Shown here piece after piece: positions 51,846 through 61,009 of a stretch of 64,000 nucleotides of DNA (positions within the stretch are counted from its first letter, which is position 1; every line of letters starts with the position of its first letter). The notes beneath the pieces are model-generated. The model saw nothing but the letters and a program-made list of their open reading frames with translations. It made no database searches and was not told where the DNA came from. The DNA lies in NCBI RefSeq assembly GCF_000702265.1, contig NZ_KL370881.1:84789-148788 (forward strand), given 5' to 3'. The position numbers and the translations under genes are program-made. The DNA comes from Butyrivibrio sp. NC2002. Its GTDB lineage: Bacteria; Bacillota; Clostridia; Lachnospirales; Lachnospiraceae.

Positions 51846-53027
51846 ATGGCACGTAAGGTAGTTTTAGCAGGTGCATGCAGAACAGCAATCGGTGTTATGG
51901 GAGGAGCATTAAAGGATATTTCAGCTCCCGATCTAGGAACAATTGTTATTAAGGAAGCTTTAAAGCGTTCAGGTGTTAAGCCTGAGCAGGTTGATGAAGT
52001 ATATATGGGCTGCGTAATTCAGGCAGGAACAGGTCAGAACGTAGCACGTCAGGCAGCAGTTAATGCAGGAATCCCTGTAGAAGTTCCTGCTACAACAATT
52101 AACGTACTTTGCGGTTCAGGTCTTCACTGCGTAAACCTTGCTGCAAAGCTTATCTCCATGGGCGATGCTGATATCATCGTAGCAGGCGGTACTGAGAATA
52201 TGTCTCGTGCTCCTTATGCTCTTCAGAACGCAAGATTTGGTTATCGTATGAACAATGGTGAGCTCATTGATACTATGATCAAAGATGCTCTTACCGATGC
52301 ATTCGGCGGATTCCACATGGGTATCACTGCTGAAAATATCTGTGAGCAGTGGGGACTTACAAGAGATGAGCTTGATGAGTTTGCTGCTAACAGTCAGCAG
52401 AAGTGTGAGAGAGCTCAGGCTGAGGGCAAATTTGATGAGGAAATAGTTCCTGTTGAAGTTAAGGTTAAGAAGGACACAGTTCTTTTTGCAAAGGATGAAG
52501 GCCCCAGAGCCGGAGTAACAAAGGAGAGTATCTCCAAGCTCCGCCCTGCATTTAAGAAGGACGGTATGGTAACAGCTGCCAACTCTTCAGGTATTAACGA
52601 TGGCGCTGCGGCTATCGTTGTTATGAGTGAAGAGAAGGCTAAAGAGCTCGGAATCAAGCCTATGGCTACATGGATCGCCGGTGAGCTTGCAGGTGTTGAG
52701 CCCCGTATCATGGGTATTGGTCCTGTTGCTGCTACCAAGAAGACAATGGCTAAGGCCGGATATCAGATTTCTGATTTTGACCTCATTGAAGCTAACGAAG
52801 CTTTCGCAGCTCAGTCAGTAGCAGTAGGAAAAGAACTTGGATTCGATTTAAATAAGCTCAACGTAAATGGTGGAGCTATCGCCCTTGGACATCCTGTAGG
52901 ATGCTCAGGATGCCGTATCCTTGTAACGCTTCTTTACGAGATGCAAAGACGCGATGCCAAGAAGGGCCTTGCAACACTGTGCGTAGGCGGCGGTATGGGT
53001 GCAGCCTGCATAGTTGAAAGACAGTAA
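51846..53027 (+). CDS. thlA: Acetyl-CoA acetyltransferase (thiolase)
   Basis: Condenses two acetyl-CoA to acetoacetyl-CoA, the first step toward butyrate. The 393-residue protein has nucleophile C89 in [18 protein letters not shown], the His in GHPVGCSG and the second catalytic Cys in [19 protein letters not shown] precedes the ATG. Codon bias is strong, as for highly expressed genes. It stands alone here, away from other butyrate-pathway genes. Confidence 0.95.
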   Translation: MARKVVLAGACRTAIGVMGGALKDISAPDLGTIVIKEALKRSGVKPEQVDEVYMGCVIQAGTGQNVARQAAVNAGIPVEVPATTINVLCGSGLHCVNLAAKLISMGDADIIVAGGTENMSRAPYALQNARFGYRMNNGELIDTMIKDALTDAFGGFHMGITAENICEQWGLTRDELDEFAANSQQKCERAQAEGKFDEEIVPVEVKVKKDTVLFAKDEGPRAGVTKESISKLRPAFKKDGMVTAANSSGINDGAAAIVVMSEEKAKELGIKPMATWIAGELAGVEPRIMGIGPVAATKKTMAKAGYQISDFDLIEANEAFAAQSVAVGKELGFDLNKLNVNGGAIALGHPVGCSGCRILVTLLYEMQRRDAKKGLATLCVGGGMGAACIVERQ

Positions 53028-53048
53028 TTATTTAAAATAGTAGAATTT

Positions 53049-53077
53049 GTCCTCCCTGTGGAAAACATGGGGAGGAC
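53049..53077 (+). terminator. Hairpin after the thiolase gene
   Basis: GTCCTCCC (53049-53056) pairs with GGGAGGAC (53070-53077). The following T-run is short, so termination may be partial, allowing read-through into the acidic protein gene. Confidence 0.6.
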
Positions 53078-53111
53078 ATTTGCTCAAAACACAATTTTGA
53101 GGAGATTTTTT

Positions 53112-53630
53112 ATGAAGGTTAACTTAAAAAACGGCTTTGGTCCTTTGGATTTTGATGAGAATGGAAAAATGTTTTCTATTTTTCCTGAAAATATGCCCTA
53201 TGTAAATGAGGAAGAACTTCCTGAAGACATGGATTACTGCGTCTATGTGGATGCTGAGCTTGTCGAAGCTGTATGTAACGCAGGTCTTGATTTTGAGGAG
53301 TTTTTGCGCGCAGATTACGAGGGCAGAAAAGAGATGCTTGAGGAAGCCGGAGTAGATCCTTCTCAATATGATCTTGAATTTGACAGTCAGCTTCGTGAAA
53401 AGCTTGAGGAAGAAGGTCTTCTTGAAGAGTATTATCTTGACCCTGATGATTTTGATGAGGACTATGAAGATGATGAAGATTACGAAGACGACGAAGACTA
53501 TTATGATGAAGATGACGAGGATGGCGAGGACGACGAAGACGAGGATGATGAAGACGAATATGGCGATGACGAAGATGATGATGACGATTATAACGAGCCT
53601 GAAGGAGACGAATTCTTTGGAGATTTGTGA
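53112..53630 (+). CDS. Acidic-tailed small protein
   Basis: A 172-residue protein whose first ~110 residues form a compact alpha/beta region (LKNGFGPLDFDENGKMFSIF) and whose last ~60 residues are almost only Asp, Glu and Tyr. Start 53112 is chosen because GAGGAG lies upstream. The tail resembles DNA-mimic or chaperone tails but may simply bind cations. The nucleotide repeats of GAT/GAA/GAC can expand or contract. Function unknown. Confidence 0.7.
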   Translation: MKVNLKNGFGPLDFDENGKMFSIFPENMPYVNEEELPEDMDYCVYVDAELVEAVCNAGLDFEEFLRADYEGRKEMLEEAGVDPSQYDLEFDSQLREKLEEEGLLEEYYLDPDDFDEDYEDDEDYEDDEDYYDEDDEDGEDDEDEDDEDEYGDDEDDDDDYNEPEGDEFFGDL

Positions 53631-53678
53631 TGGAAATATCGCATTTTTCAATTTTTTGAAAGAAAAATTAAAAAAAGC

Positions 53679-53707
53679 TTGCACAATCTGTTAGCCTATG
53701 CTAATAT
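53679..53707 (+). promoter_or_regulatory. Near-consensus promoter of a candidate small RNA
   Basis: TTGCAC (53679-53684), 17 bases, TAATAT (53702-53707). It faces a terminator only about 65 bases downstream of the expected start, with no convincing open frame between. Confidence 0.7.
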
Positions 53708-53713
53708 TTCGTT

Positions 53714-53798
53714 GTTAGCAAAGACTAACACAAATGACATACATAGTCATAAGAAATCTCCTACCTGAAAAAGCCGCGTCTTGCCAACGCGGCTTTTC
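53714..53798 (+). ncRNA. Candidate stand-alone small RNA (~85 nt)
   Basis: Downstream of the promoter lie a short hairpin (TGTTAG...CTAACA, about 53713-53730), a single-stranded stretch with TCTCCTACC that could pair with AGGAG-type ribosome sites, and an intrinsic terminator (AAAAGCCGCG/CGCGGCTTTT, 53769-53797). The terminator also serves the TetR gene on the other strand. No known RNA family was recognised. The call is from promoter-terminator layout only. Confidence 0.5.
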
Positions 53799-53832
53799 TA
53801 TATGCATGTATTAAAAAAATGAAAATGGGAAA

Positions 53833-54432
53833 TTATTCTTCGTAGGTTTTCATAATGCTTCTGACTGCTGTTTCAAGTTCAGGCATTAGTTCATCAAGAG
53901 GCATTGGCTGATTGTATACGATAGAGCTGTAGCCTGCGGAGCTGACCATTTCTACTATGAGGAACATCATTACCTCATGGTTTTTGTATTTTACATCTGA
54001 ATGGTCAAACATGCTCTCGATTATTGATAAGAAGTTCTCATCGTCTTCGTCGCTGTAATTTGTTACGGCCTCTTTAAAGAGAGCCCAGCTAAGATCCTTA
54101 TATATCAAAGCTATGAGCTTGGGATCTCTGCTTAGCTCAGAGAGGATATGTTTTACCATAAACACAACCTTGTCTTCAACGCTGGAAACATGTTCATGCA
54201 TCAGGGCAGCGTATGCTTTTCCGAAAAGCTGGCTGGATTTCCTGGCTATCAGTCTGTTCCTTATATCATATTTGTCCTTGAAATATAAATAGAATGTTCC
54301 CTTGGCAACACCGGCCTTTTTAACTATGTCCGAAATGGAAGTCTGGTTGATCCCCTGGGAAGTAAACAATTCGAAGGAGGTGTTTAACAGAGAGTCTCTT
54401 TTTAGTTTTTTGTTGATATCCAATTTGCCCAT
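53833..54432 (-). CDS. TetR/AcrR-family regulator
   Basis: The 199-residue regulator has an N-terminal TetR helix-turn-helix (TSISDIVKKAGVAKGTFYLYFKDK split across about 32-55) and a helical ligand domain. It is divergent from the MMPL transporter gene, with two matching palindromes in the gap, and so likely represses the transporter and lipoprotein genes. GAGGAAATATT on the minus strand is the ribosome site. Confidence 0.92.
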   Translation of the reverse strand: MGKLDINKKLKRDSLLNTSFELFTSQGINQTSISDIVKKAGVAKGTFYLYFKDKYDIRNRLIARKSSQLFGKAYAALMHEHVSSVEDKVVFMVKHILSELSRDPKLIALIYKDLSWALFKEAVTNYSDEDDENFLSIIESMFDHSDVKYKNHEVMMFLIVEMVSSAGYSSIVYNQPMPLDELMPELETAVRSIMKTYEE

Positions 54433-54544
54433 AATATTTCCTCACTTTGGCAATTACATATTTATATTATTTTGGAAAAAATATCCTGAATGCAAGTATT
54501 TATCTCATTATTTCTATGTCCTGATATTTTTTCAAAAAAAAAGA

Positions 54545-54601
54545 TTGACCATCGGTCACTTTTGGAGTATAACATAAAGTGTAAAAAATGACTAGTGGTC
54601 A
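54545..54601 (+). promoter_or_regulatory. MMPL promoter with twin TetR-type operators
   Basis: TTGACC (54545-54550), 17 bases, TATAAC (54568-54573) form the promoter. TGACCATCGGTCA (54546-54558) overlaps the -35 box and TGACTAGTGGTCA (54589-54601) lies near the transcript start. They share TGAC and GGTCA half-sites with 43-bp centre spacing. Binding of the TetR protein would block transcription. Confidence 0.85.
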
Positions 54602-54631
54602 TTTTAAAAAATATTAAGTGAGGAAAGTGTT

Positions 54632-56755
54632 ATGAAAACTTTATCGAGGGCAATAGTAAAACTTAGATTCATTATACTGATTGCCAGCCTTGCGCTGATG
54701 GTTCCGTGCTTTGCGGGATTTGCAGAGACAAAAGTTAATTATGATATTCTTTCGTACCTGCCCGGTGAGATTGAAACAATGAAGGGACAGGACATCCTCA
54801 TGGATCAGTTCGGAACAGGTGCTTATTCACTGTTCGTTGTAGAGGGAATGGCTGATAAGGATATCGCGAAGCTTAAGGCTGACATATCAGAAGTTGAACA
54901 TGTAAAAAAAGTCATCTGGTATGACACGTTTATGGATTACACAATCCCGAAGGAGATGCTTCCGGATGAAGTAGTCGAAGCTTTGGGAAAAGGCGACACA
55001 CAGCTGATGTTTATCATTTTTGATGATACGACATCCGGTGACGGAACAATGGAAGCGATCACCAATATCCGTAAGATTGCAGATGAGAAATGCTTCCTTT
55101 CAGGTATGGCTGCAATAGTTCTTGATACCAAGAACCTTACAGAAAAAGAAACACCTATATATGTAGGAATGGCAGTACTGCTTGCAGTAATTGTTCTTTC
55201 ACTTTCAATGGATTCCTACCTTATTCCTTTCTTCTTCCTTGCAAGTATAGGAATAGCGATAATGTTTAATATGGGAACCAATATTTTCCTTGGCGAGATA
55301 TCGTTCCTTACAAAATCTTTAAGTGCGGTACTTCAGCTCGGAGTAACGCTGGATTACTCGATCTTCCTCTGGCACAGCTATCAGGAACAGCTTGAAAAGA
55401 GCGGAAGAGATGATAAAAAAGAGGCAATGGCAGAAGCGATTTCAGCTACTTTCCAATCGGTTCTCGGAAGTTCTATAACAACAATTGCCGGCTTCGTTGC
55501 TCTTTGCTTCATGAGCTTTAGAATAGGTCTTGATCTTGGAATAGTAATGGCAAAAGGTGTTATCTTCGGCGTAGTAAGCTGTGTAACCGTATTGCCTTCA
55601 ATGATCCTTATCTGTGACAATGTGATTGAAAAAACAAAGCATAAACCGCTTATGCCTGAGTTTGTAAAGATTCCAAGATGGATATCAAAGCATGCTGTTG
55701 TATTTGGAATGGTCTTCCTGTGCCTGCTTCCAATTGCTATATGGGGTTACAATCACACAGCAGTTTATTATGACCTCTCAGAGACGCTTCCGGATCACCT
55801 CCCCAGCAGACAGGCGATGAAAGAACTTGAGAAAAACTTTGAGACAAATACAACCTACATGATCCTTACAGATGCAGACATGGAAAAAGCAACAATGCAG
55901 GCTATGGTAAAGGATCTGAAAGATGTAAAGGGAATAGATGCAGTCCTCGGTCTTGAATCACTTATCGGACCGTCACTTCCAAGTGAACTTATTCCCGAGG
56001 ATCTTAAGAATGAACTTTCAAGTGACCAGTATCAGATGATGATGCTGACGAGTGAGTATAAGACAGCATCTGATGAAGTTAATGCTCAGATTGATGAAGT
56101 AAATTCAATAGTAAAGAGTTATGATGAAAATGCAATGGTTGTTGGTGAAGCGCCTTGTACAAAGGATCTTATAACTATAACCGATAAGGATTTTAAGACA
56201 GTAAGTGTTGTTTCCATAGGATGCGTATTCCTTATAATTGCTTTTGTAATGAAGTCAATATCACTTCCTTTTATATTAGTTGCAGTTATTGAGTTTGCTA
56301 TTTTCATCAACATGGGTATCCCCGGATACACAGGAACTGTAATACCGTTTATTTCATCTGTAGTAATAGGAACTATACAGCTTGGTGCGACAGTTGACTA
56401 TGCTATCCTTATGACAACACGTTATTGCCTTGAGAGGAAAAACGGTGAAAGCAAAAAACAGGCAACAAGGATTGCCCTTTCAACAAGTATGAAGTCTGTA
56501 ATCGTAAGTGCGCTCAGCTTCTTTGCTGCGACCTTCGGTGTAGGACTTGTATCAAGTGTTGATATGATCGGTTCACTTTGCTTTTTGATGGCCAGAGGAG
56601 CAATTATAAGTATGATAGTTGTTATTCTGGTGCTTCCTTCGATGTACATGATTTTTGATGGCCTTATTATCCGCACAACCTGGGGAATGAGACAGTGCAT
56701 AGAGATGGACAAGGAAAGAAAAAAGCAGAAGGTTGTAATGGCAAAAGCCATTTAA
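54632..56755 (+). CDS. MMPL/RND-superfamily transporter
   Basis: The 707-residue exporter has two repeats of a helix, an extracellular loop, and five clustered helices. Family signature segments include GVTLDYSIFLWHSYQEQ and GATVDYAILMTTRYCLE in symmetric positions, with the Asp-Tyr pairs of the proton relay. MMPL proteins export lipids, peptides or toxic compounds. The gene is under a TetR-type operator pair and is followed after 50 bases by a lipoprotein gene that probably encodes its extracellular partner. Confidence 0.93.
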   Translation: MKTLSRAIVKLRFIILIASLALMVPCFAGFAETKVNYDILSYLPGEIETMKGQDILMDQFGTGAYSLFVVEGMADKDIAKLKADISEVEHVKKVIWYDTFMDYTIPKEMLPDEVVEALGKGDTQLMFIIFDDTTSGDGTMEAITNIRKIADEKCFLSGMAAIVLDTKNLTEKETPIYVGMAVLLAVIVLSLSMDSYLIPFFFLASIGIAIMFNMGTNIFLGEISFLTKSLSAVLQLGVTLDYSIFLWHSYQEQLEKSGRDDKKEAMAEAISATFQSVLGSSITTIAGFVALCFMSFRIGLDLGIVMAKGVIFGVVSCVTVLPSMILICDNVIEKTKHKPLMPEFVKIPRWISKHAVVFGMVFLCLLPIAIWGYNHTAVYYDLSETLPDHLPSRQAMKELEKNFETNTTYMILTDADMEKATMQAMVKDLKDVKGIDAVLGLESLIGPSLPSELIPEDLKNELSSDQYQMMMLTSEYKTASDEVNAQIDEVNSIVKSYDENAMVVGEAPCTKDLITITDKDFKTVSVVSIGCVFLIIAFVMKSISLPFILVAVIEFAIFINMGIPGYTGTVIPFISSVVIGTIQLGATVDYAILMTTRYCLERKNGESKKQATRIALSTSMKSVIVSALSFFAATFGVGLVSSVDMIGSLCFLMARGAIISMIVVILVLPSMYMIFDGLIIRTTWGMRQCIEMDKERKKQKVVMAKAI

Positions 56756-56805
56756 TGCTAATGAGAAGCTAAACTTATTTAGATATAGAAAAGGGGAATG
56801 ATTGT

Positions 56806-59800
56806 ATGTATAAGAAGAATTTATTAAAAGCTACATCCGTATTCACTGCATTTGCGCTTGCATGCACATCCATGACAGGTTGTGGTCTGTGGGGCAATAA
56901 GGAAGAAACAACAGATACAGAAAAAACTCAAGAAGAGACAAAAGAAGATGAAACAGCAGAGGAACTTGTAGATACAATGACCAAAGCTGCTTACACAGGC
57001 TCAAAACAGGAATCAGACAGTGGAAAAGAAGAAACTGTTTATGTAATGACAGATGCCAAGGGCGATGTAAATGATGTTGTTGTTAGTAACTGGCTTAAAA
57101 ATTCAGATGGTAGCGACACTATCACAGATACAACAAGCCTTAAGGATATCGTAAATGTTAAGGGTGATGAGTCATATACAGATAACGGTGACGGAACAGT
57201 AACATGGAATGCAGAAGGCTCTGATATTTACTATCAGGGAACTCCTACAAATGAACTTCCGATCGGAGTAAAGGTTACCTATACACTTGATGGTAAAGAG
57301 ATGACACCTGAGGAGATCGCCGGAAAGAGCGGTAATGTTTCTATTCGCTTCGATTATACCAATACTCTTAAAGAGACAGTAAAGATCGACGGAGAGGACA
57401 CAGAAGTAGATGTTCCTTTTACAATGATTTCAGGAACAATGCTTGATAACACAAAGTTTTCAAATGTTAAGGTTTCCAAAGGTAAGATTATTTCAGACGC
57501 TAACAACTATGTGATCGTAGGTGTTGCAATGCCCGGACTTAAGAAATCTCTTAAGATTGATGATGAAAAGCTTGAGGAAAACGACATAGATCCGGACGAA
57601 GTTGATATTCCCGATTATGTGGAAATAACTGCAAATGTGGAAAATTTCGAGCTTCCCATGACTGTTTCAATGGCAAGTGCAAACGTAGTATCAGACCTTG
57701 GTCTTGATAAGATCTACAATTCAGACAAGGTTGATACATTAAATGATGATATGGATGAGCTCTCAGATGCTTCAACTCAGCTTGTTGACGGCTCAGGAAA
57801 ACTCTCAGACGGTACAGGAAAGCTTAAGGATGGCACCAAGGAATTAACAGACGGCGTATCAGATCTTAAGGATGGTACAGGAAAGCTTCGTGACGGAGCA
57901 GGCGAGCTTGCAAACGGCAGTGGTCAGCTCTCAGACGGTGCAAGTACTCTTAGCAATGGTATTGTTACTTATACAGATGGTGTTGCTCAGCTTGCATCAG
58001 GCACAACAACTCTTGATGATGGCGTAGGCAAGCTATCAAGCGGATCAAAGACTCTTACAACAGGAATCAAATCCGCAAAGGATGGTGCTAAAAAACTATC
58101 AGATGGCGCAGATCAGTTAAATGACGGTATTGGTACACTTTCAAACGGCATATCAACAAATCTGTCAGCTGCTACACTTGCAAAGAACACATTCGGCACA
58201 GCTTATGGAGATATAATCAAAGCAGTTGAAGCTATGCAGAGTGGAACAACAGTAACAAAAAATAGCAGTGGCGCAGACCAGGATGCTGAAATGGCAGCGC
58301 TTATAGCAGAAGTTTCACAAAAGCTTACTGAACTTAGTTCACAGATTCCTACAGAAGGTGAAGATGAGAGTGAAGAAAAAGATAGTAAGAAGAAAGCAGA
58401 AGCTGAGGAAGAGCCTGAAGTAGAAGAAAATAATGAGGAACAGATCCCGGAGAACGCAGAGGATCCTGCAAACGGAAGTGAAGAAGCAAATGATCCTTCT
58501 TCAGAACCTGGCAGCGATCAGAATGCTGATAATTCAGGTGAGCAGAGCTCTGACCAGAACACAGATAATTCAGGTGAGCAGAGTTCTGACCAGAACACAG
58601 ATGAAACACCTGTAGAAAATACAGATGAGAGTTCTTCAGATAATGCTGATAGCAGCAGTGATTCTTCTGAGGAAAGCACAGAGCAGGCAGACAGCTCTTC
58701 TGAGGAGAGCACAGATGCTGCAGCTGATACATCTGCAGAAGATGGCTCAAATGAAGAAGCAGTTACAGATGCTCCCGCAGAAGGAGATGCAGCAACACTT
58801 GGTTCATCAGCCGAGAGCGTAAGCGGAGTTGATGAGTATGCACAAGATGCAGGATGGCAGGCAATTTACGGCCTTACAAACTATGACAAGACCTATTGGG
58901 ATGGCGTATATGCCAAGGCTTCCAAGGTTCTGACCATGCAGACTGATATAGAAAATGCGCTGTCTAAGGATCAGAATGCAACCAATGCAGTATGCTATAC
59001 GATTGTAGCAGATTGCTTTATGGCAAAAAGAAGTTTTGCACAGAAGGAACAGTATGTTTTCGCAAATTATGCTGATGCTGGTGATCCAGCACCCGATGGA
59101 AATCTGAATATTGCTCTTGCAGCAAAATATTATGGAAGAGCTCTTGAAAATGCATCAAAAGCTATATATTCAACAAACCCTGTCAGCGCACAGATGGCCG
59201 GCGAAGCATATTCAGCAGCTACACAGATTTACATGACATATCTTACTCTTGGAAGTGCAGAGAAGATATTTGATACGATCTATAACGGAACAGGCCAGGG
59301 CGGACTTAAGGATATTGCACAAGGAGCAGGTCAGATTGCAAAAGGAGCAGACGATCTTGAAACAGGTCTTGGAAAGCTCTATAAGGGCGGCAAACAGCTC
59401 AATTCAGGCATCGGCACTTTGGCAGATGGCACTTCAAAGCTTAAGGATGGAGCAAACGTTCTTGATAGCAACAGCGGAGCACTTAAAGATGGCGCAAGCA
59501 AGCTTGCAGATGGTGCACATGAGCTTTCAGAAGGCGCTACAAAGCTTAGCGACGGTACTGTTGAGCTCGATGATGGTGCAGGAAAACTCTACGATGGAAC
59601 AAATGAACTTTCAGATGGTGTTACAGAGCTTGATGATGGAGCAAGAAAACTTGCAGACGGTATGATCGAGTTCGATGAAGATGGTATCCAGAAGCTTACA
59701 TCTACTGTCGATGATGACCTCCTTTCAGTAACAGACAGACTTAAGGCTGTTGATGAAGCATCTCAGAGCTTCAAGACATTCTCAGGTGCTAACGACGATG

Positions 59801-59859
59801 AGCCCAGCTCAGTTCAGTTCATCATTCGCACAGAAGGCATTTCAACTGATGAGGATTAA
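56806..59859 (+). CDS. Large lipoprotein with DG-repeat coiled coils and acidic centre
   Basis: The 1017-residue protein starts with a lipoprotein signal ending TSMTGC. Two blocks of ~7-residue repeats of the form LxDGxxx (about 325-450 and 845-965) resemble the repeats of YhgE/Pip-type phage receptors. Between them is a Glu/Asp/Ser/Asn segment (about 515-660) with tandem NTDNSGEQSSDQ repeats and a helical domain (about 675-820). No membrane helix follows the signal. Being directly after the MMPL gene it may form an extracellular duct or tether for it. Confidence 0.8.
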   Translation: MYKKNLLKATSVFTAFALACTSMTGCGLWGNKEETTDTEKTQEETKEDETAEELVDTMTKAAYTGSKQESDSGKEETVYVMTDAKGDVNDVVVSNWLKNSDGSDTITDTTSLKDIVNVKGDESYTDNGDGTVTWNAEGSDIYYQGTPTNELPIGVKVTYTLDGKEMTPEEIAGKSGNVSIRFDYTNTLKETVKIDGEDTEVDVPFTMISGTMLDNTKFSNVKVSKGKIISDANNYVIVGVAMPGLKKSLKIDDEKLEENDIDPDEVDIPDYVEITANVENFELPMTVSMASANVVSDLGLDKIYNSDKVDTLNDDMDELSDASTQLVDGSGKLSDGTGKLKDGTKELTDGVSDLKDGTGKLRDGAGELANGSGQLSDGASTLSNGIVTYTDGVAQLASGTTTLDDGVGKLSSGSKTLTTGIKSAKDGAKKLSDGADQLNDGIGTLSNGISTNLSAATLAKNTFGTAYGDIIKAVEAMQSGTTVTKNSSGADQDAEMAALIAEVSQKLTELSSQIPTEGEDESEEKDSKKKAEAEEEPEVEENNEEQIPENAEDPANGSEEANDPSSEPGSDQNADNSGEQSSDQNTDNSGEQSSDQNTDETPVENTDESSSDNADSSSDSSEESTEQADSSSEESTDAAADTSAEDGSNEEAVTDAPAEGDAATLGSSAESVSGVDEYAQDAGWQAIYGLTNYDKTYWDGVYAKASKVLTMQTDIENALSKDQNATNAVCYTIVADCFMAKRSFAQKEQYVFANYADAGDPAPDGNLNIALAAKYYGRALENASKAIYSTNPVSAQMAGEAYSAATQIYMTYLTLGSAEKIFDTIYNGTGQGGLKDIAQGAGQIAKGADDLETGLGKLYKGGKQLNSGIGTLADGTSKLKDGANVLDSNSGALKDGASKLADGAHELSEGATKLSDGTVELDDGAGKLYDGTNELSDGVTELDDGARKLADGMIEFDEDGIQKLTSTVDDDLLSVTDRLKAVDEASQSFKTFSGANDDEPSSVQFIIRTEGISTDED

Positions 59860-59895
59860 TACCTTGCACTAAGTAGGGAAAAATAATTAAATTAG

Positions 59896-59931
59896 AAAAC
59901 CGGGTTTCGAAAAATCGAAATCCGGTTTTTT
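59896..59931. terminator. Bidirectional terminator after the MMPL operon
   Basis: AAAACCGGGTTTCGA (59896-59910) pairs with TCGAAATCCGGTTTT (59915-59929) with a G-T pair, then T-rich sequence. It separates the plus-strand operon from the convergent ROK gene. Confidence 0.92.
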
Positions 59932-59979
59932 ATTGTGCGTCTTGCGACGCACATTTGTATCACGCATTTTATGCTTATA

Positions 59980-60855
59980 TTATTTTTCTGCGTAAGCATC
60001 AATTGCAAGCTTTAAGGCACCGAGGATACCCTGATCGTCATTGAGACTTGCAGGAACGATATAATCCTCGAGATGATCCATCTCTTCTGTTACAACATAG
60101 CCGTTCAAGGCTTCCTTAAACTTCTCTCTGATAAGAGGGAAGAGCTGCTCCTGGTGCATAACACCGCCGCCAAGAATGATCTTCTGAGGGCTTAAGGTAA
60201 GCACATAAGAAGCAAGAGCTGTTCCGATATATGTTGCCTCGATTTCCCATACTTCCTTGTTATCTACAAGAAGATCAGCTGTTTTGCCCCAACGTGCTGC
60301 AAGTGAAGGACCGCTTGTCAGACCTTCAAGGCAGTTGTCGTGGAAAGGACAGATGCTCTTGCCGGGATCGTTCTTAAGAAGGGGCATTCTGATATGTCCA
60401 AGTTCCGGATGAAGCATTCCGTGAAGGAGCTTGCCGTTAGACATAACACCGCCGCCAACGCCTGTTCCGATTGTAAGATAAATTGCATCTGTAAGACCCT
60501 TGGCACATCCATAAGTGATCTCTCCAAGAAGTGAGCCGTTAACATCAGTATCGAAACCGATAGGAACATTAAGAGCTTCCTTGGCAGCTTTTACTATGTT
60601 ATAGCCTGACCAACCCTTCTTGGGTGTTGATGTGATGCTGCCGTAGTCTTTGGAATCTTTTCTTAAATCGATAGGACCAAAGCATGCAATACCGAGTGCC
60701 TGTACATTTTTGCTTTTGAAATAATCAAAAATCTGAGGCATTGTTTCCTCAGGTGTAAGAGTGGGAAACTTTACCTGTTCAAAGATTTTTCCGTTTTCGT
60801 CACCGATCGCGCAGACCATTTTGGTTCCGCCGGCTTCTAGTGAGCCATAAATCAT
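59980..60855 (-). CDS. ROK-family sugar kinase (fructokinase-like)
   Basis: The 291-residue kinase has the ATP-binding start YGSLEAGGTKMVCAIG, the catalytic GFDTDVNGS loop, GTGVGGGV, and the zinc-site segment HPELGHIRMP...CPFHDNCLEG. The arrangement with CPFHDNC is that of fructokinase-type ROK enzymes. It likely phosphorylates fructose or another hexose after uptake. GGGAGGTAG on the minus strand precedes the ATG. Confidence 0.9.
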   Translation of the reverse strand: MIYGSLEAGGTKMVCAIGDENGKIFEQVKFPTLTPEETMPQIFDYFKSKNVQALGIACFGPIDLRKDSKDYGSITSTPKKGWSGYNIVKAAKEALNVPIGFDTDVNGSLLGEITYGCAKGLTDAIYLTIGTGVGGGVMSNGKLLHGMLHPELGHIRMPLLKNDPGKSICPFHDNCLEGLTSGPSLAARWGKTADLLVDNKEVWEIEATYIGTALASYVLTLSPQKIILGGGVMHQEQLFPLIREKFKEALNGYVVTEEMDHLEDYIVPASLNDDQGILGALKLAIDAYAEK

Positions 60856-61009
60856 AACTACCTCCCAAAAATAAATAAAGAATTTAGAAACTTACTACCA
60901 TTTTTACCATGTATAATATATCATAAATTTATAACTTCTTGAACGCAAAAAAATGGAAAAAACGTTCAGGAATTCTATTATGAAAAAATGAAAAAGGAGA
61001 AAAGTGACT

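Noticed and set aside
53124..53684. 186-codon minus frame, very Ile/Val/Phe-rich
   Set aside because: It is the exact antisense of the acidic-tail protein; GAN codons read backward give Ile/Val/Phe. No start signals.
58349..58750. 133-codon minus frame opposite the lipoprotein's acidic segment
   Set aside because: Antisense of tandem Asn/Asp/Ser/Glu repeats, giving repetitive Leu/His/Cys/Ser. No ribosome site or homology pattern.
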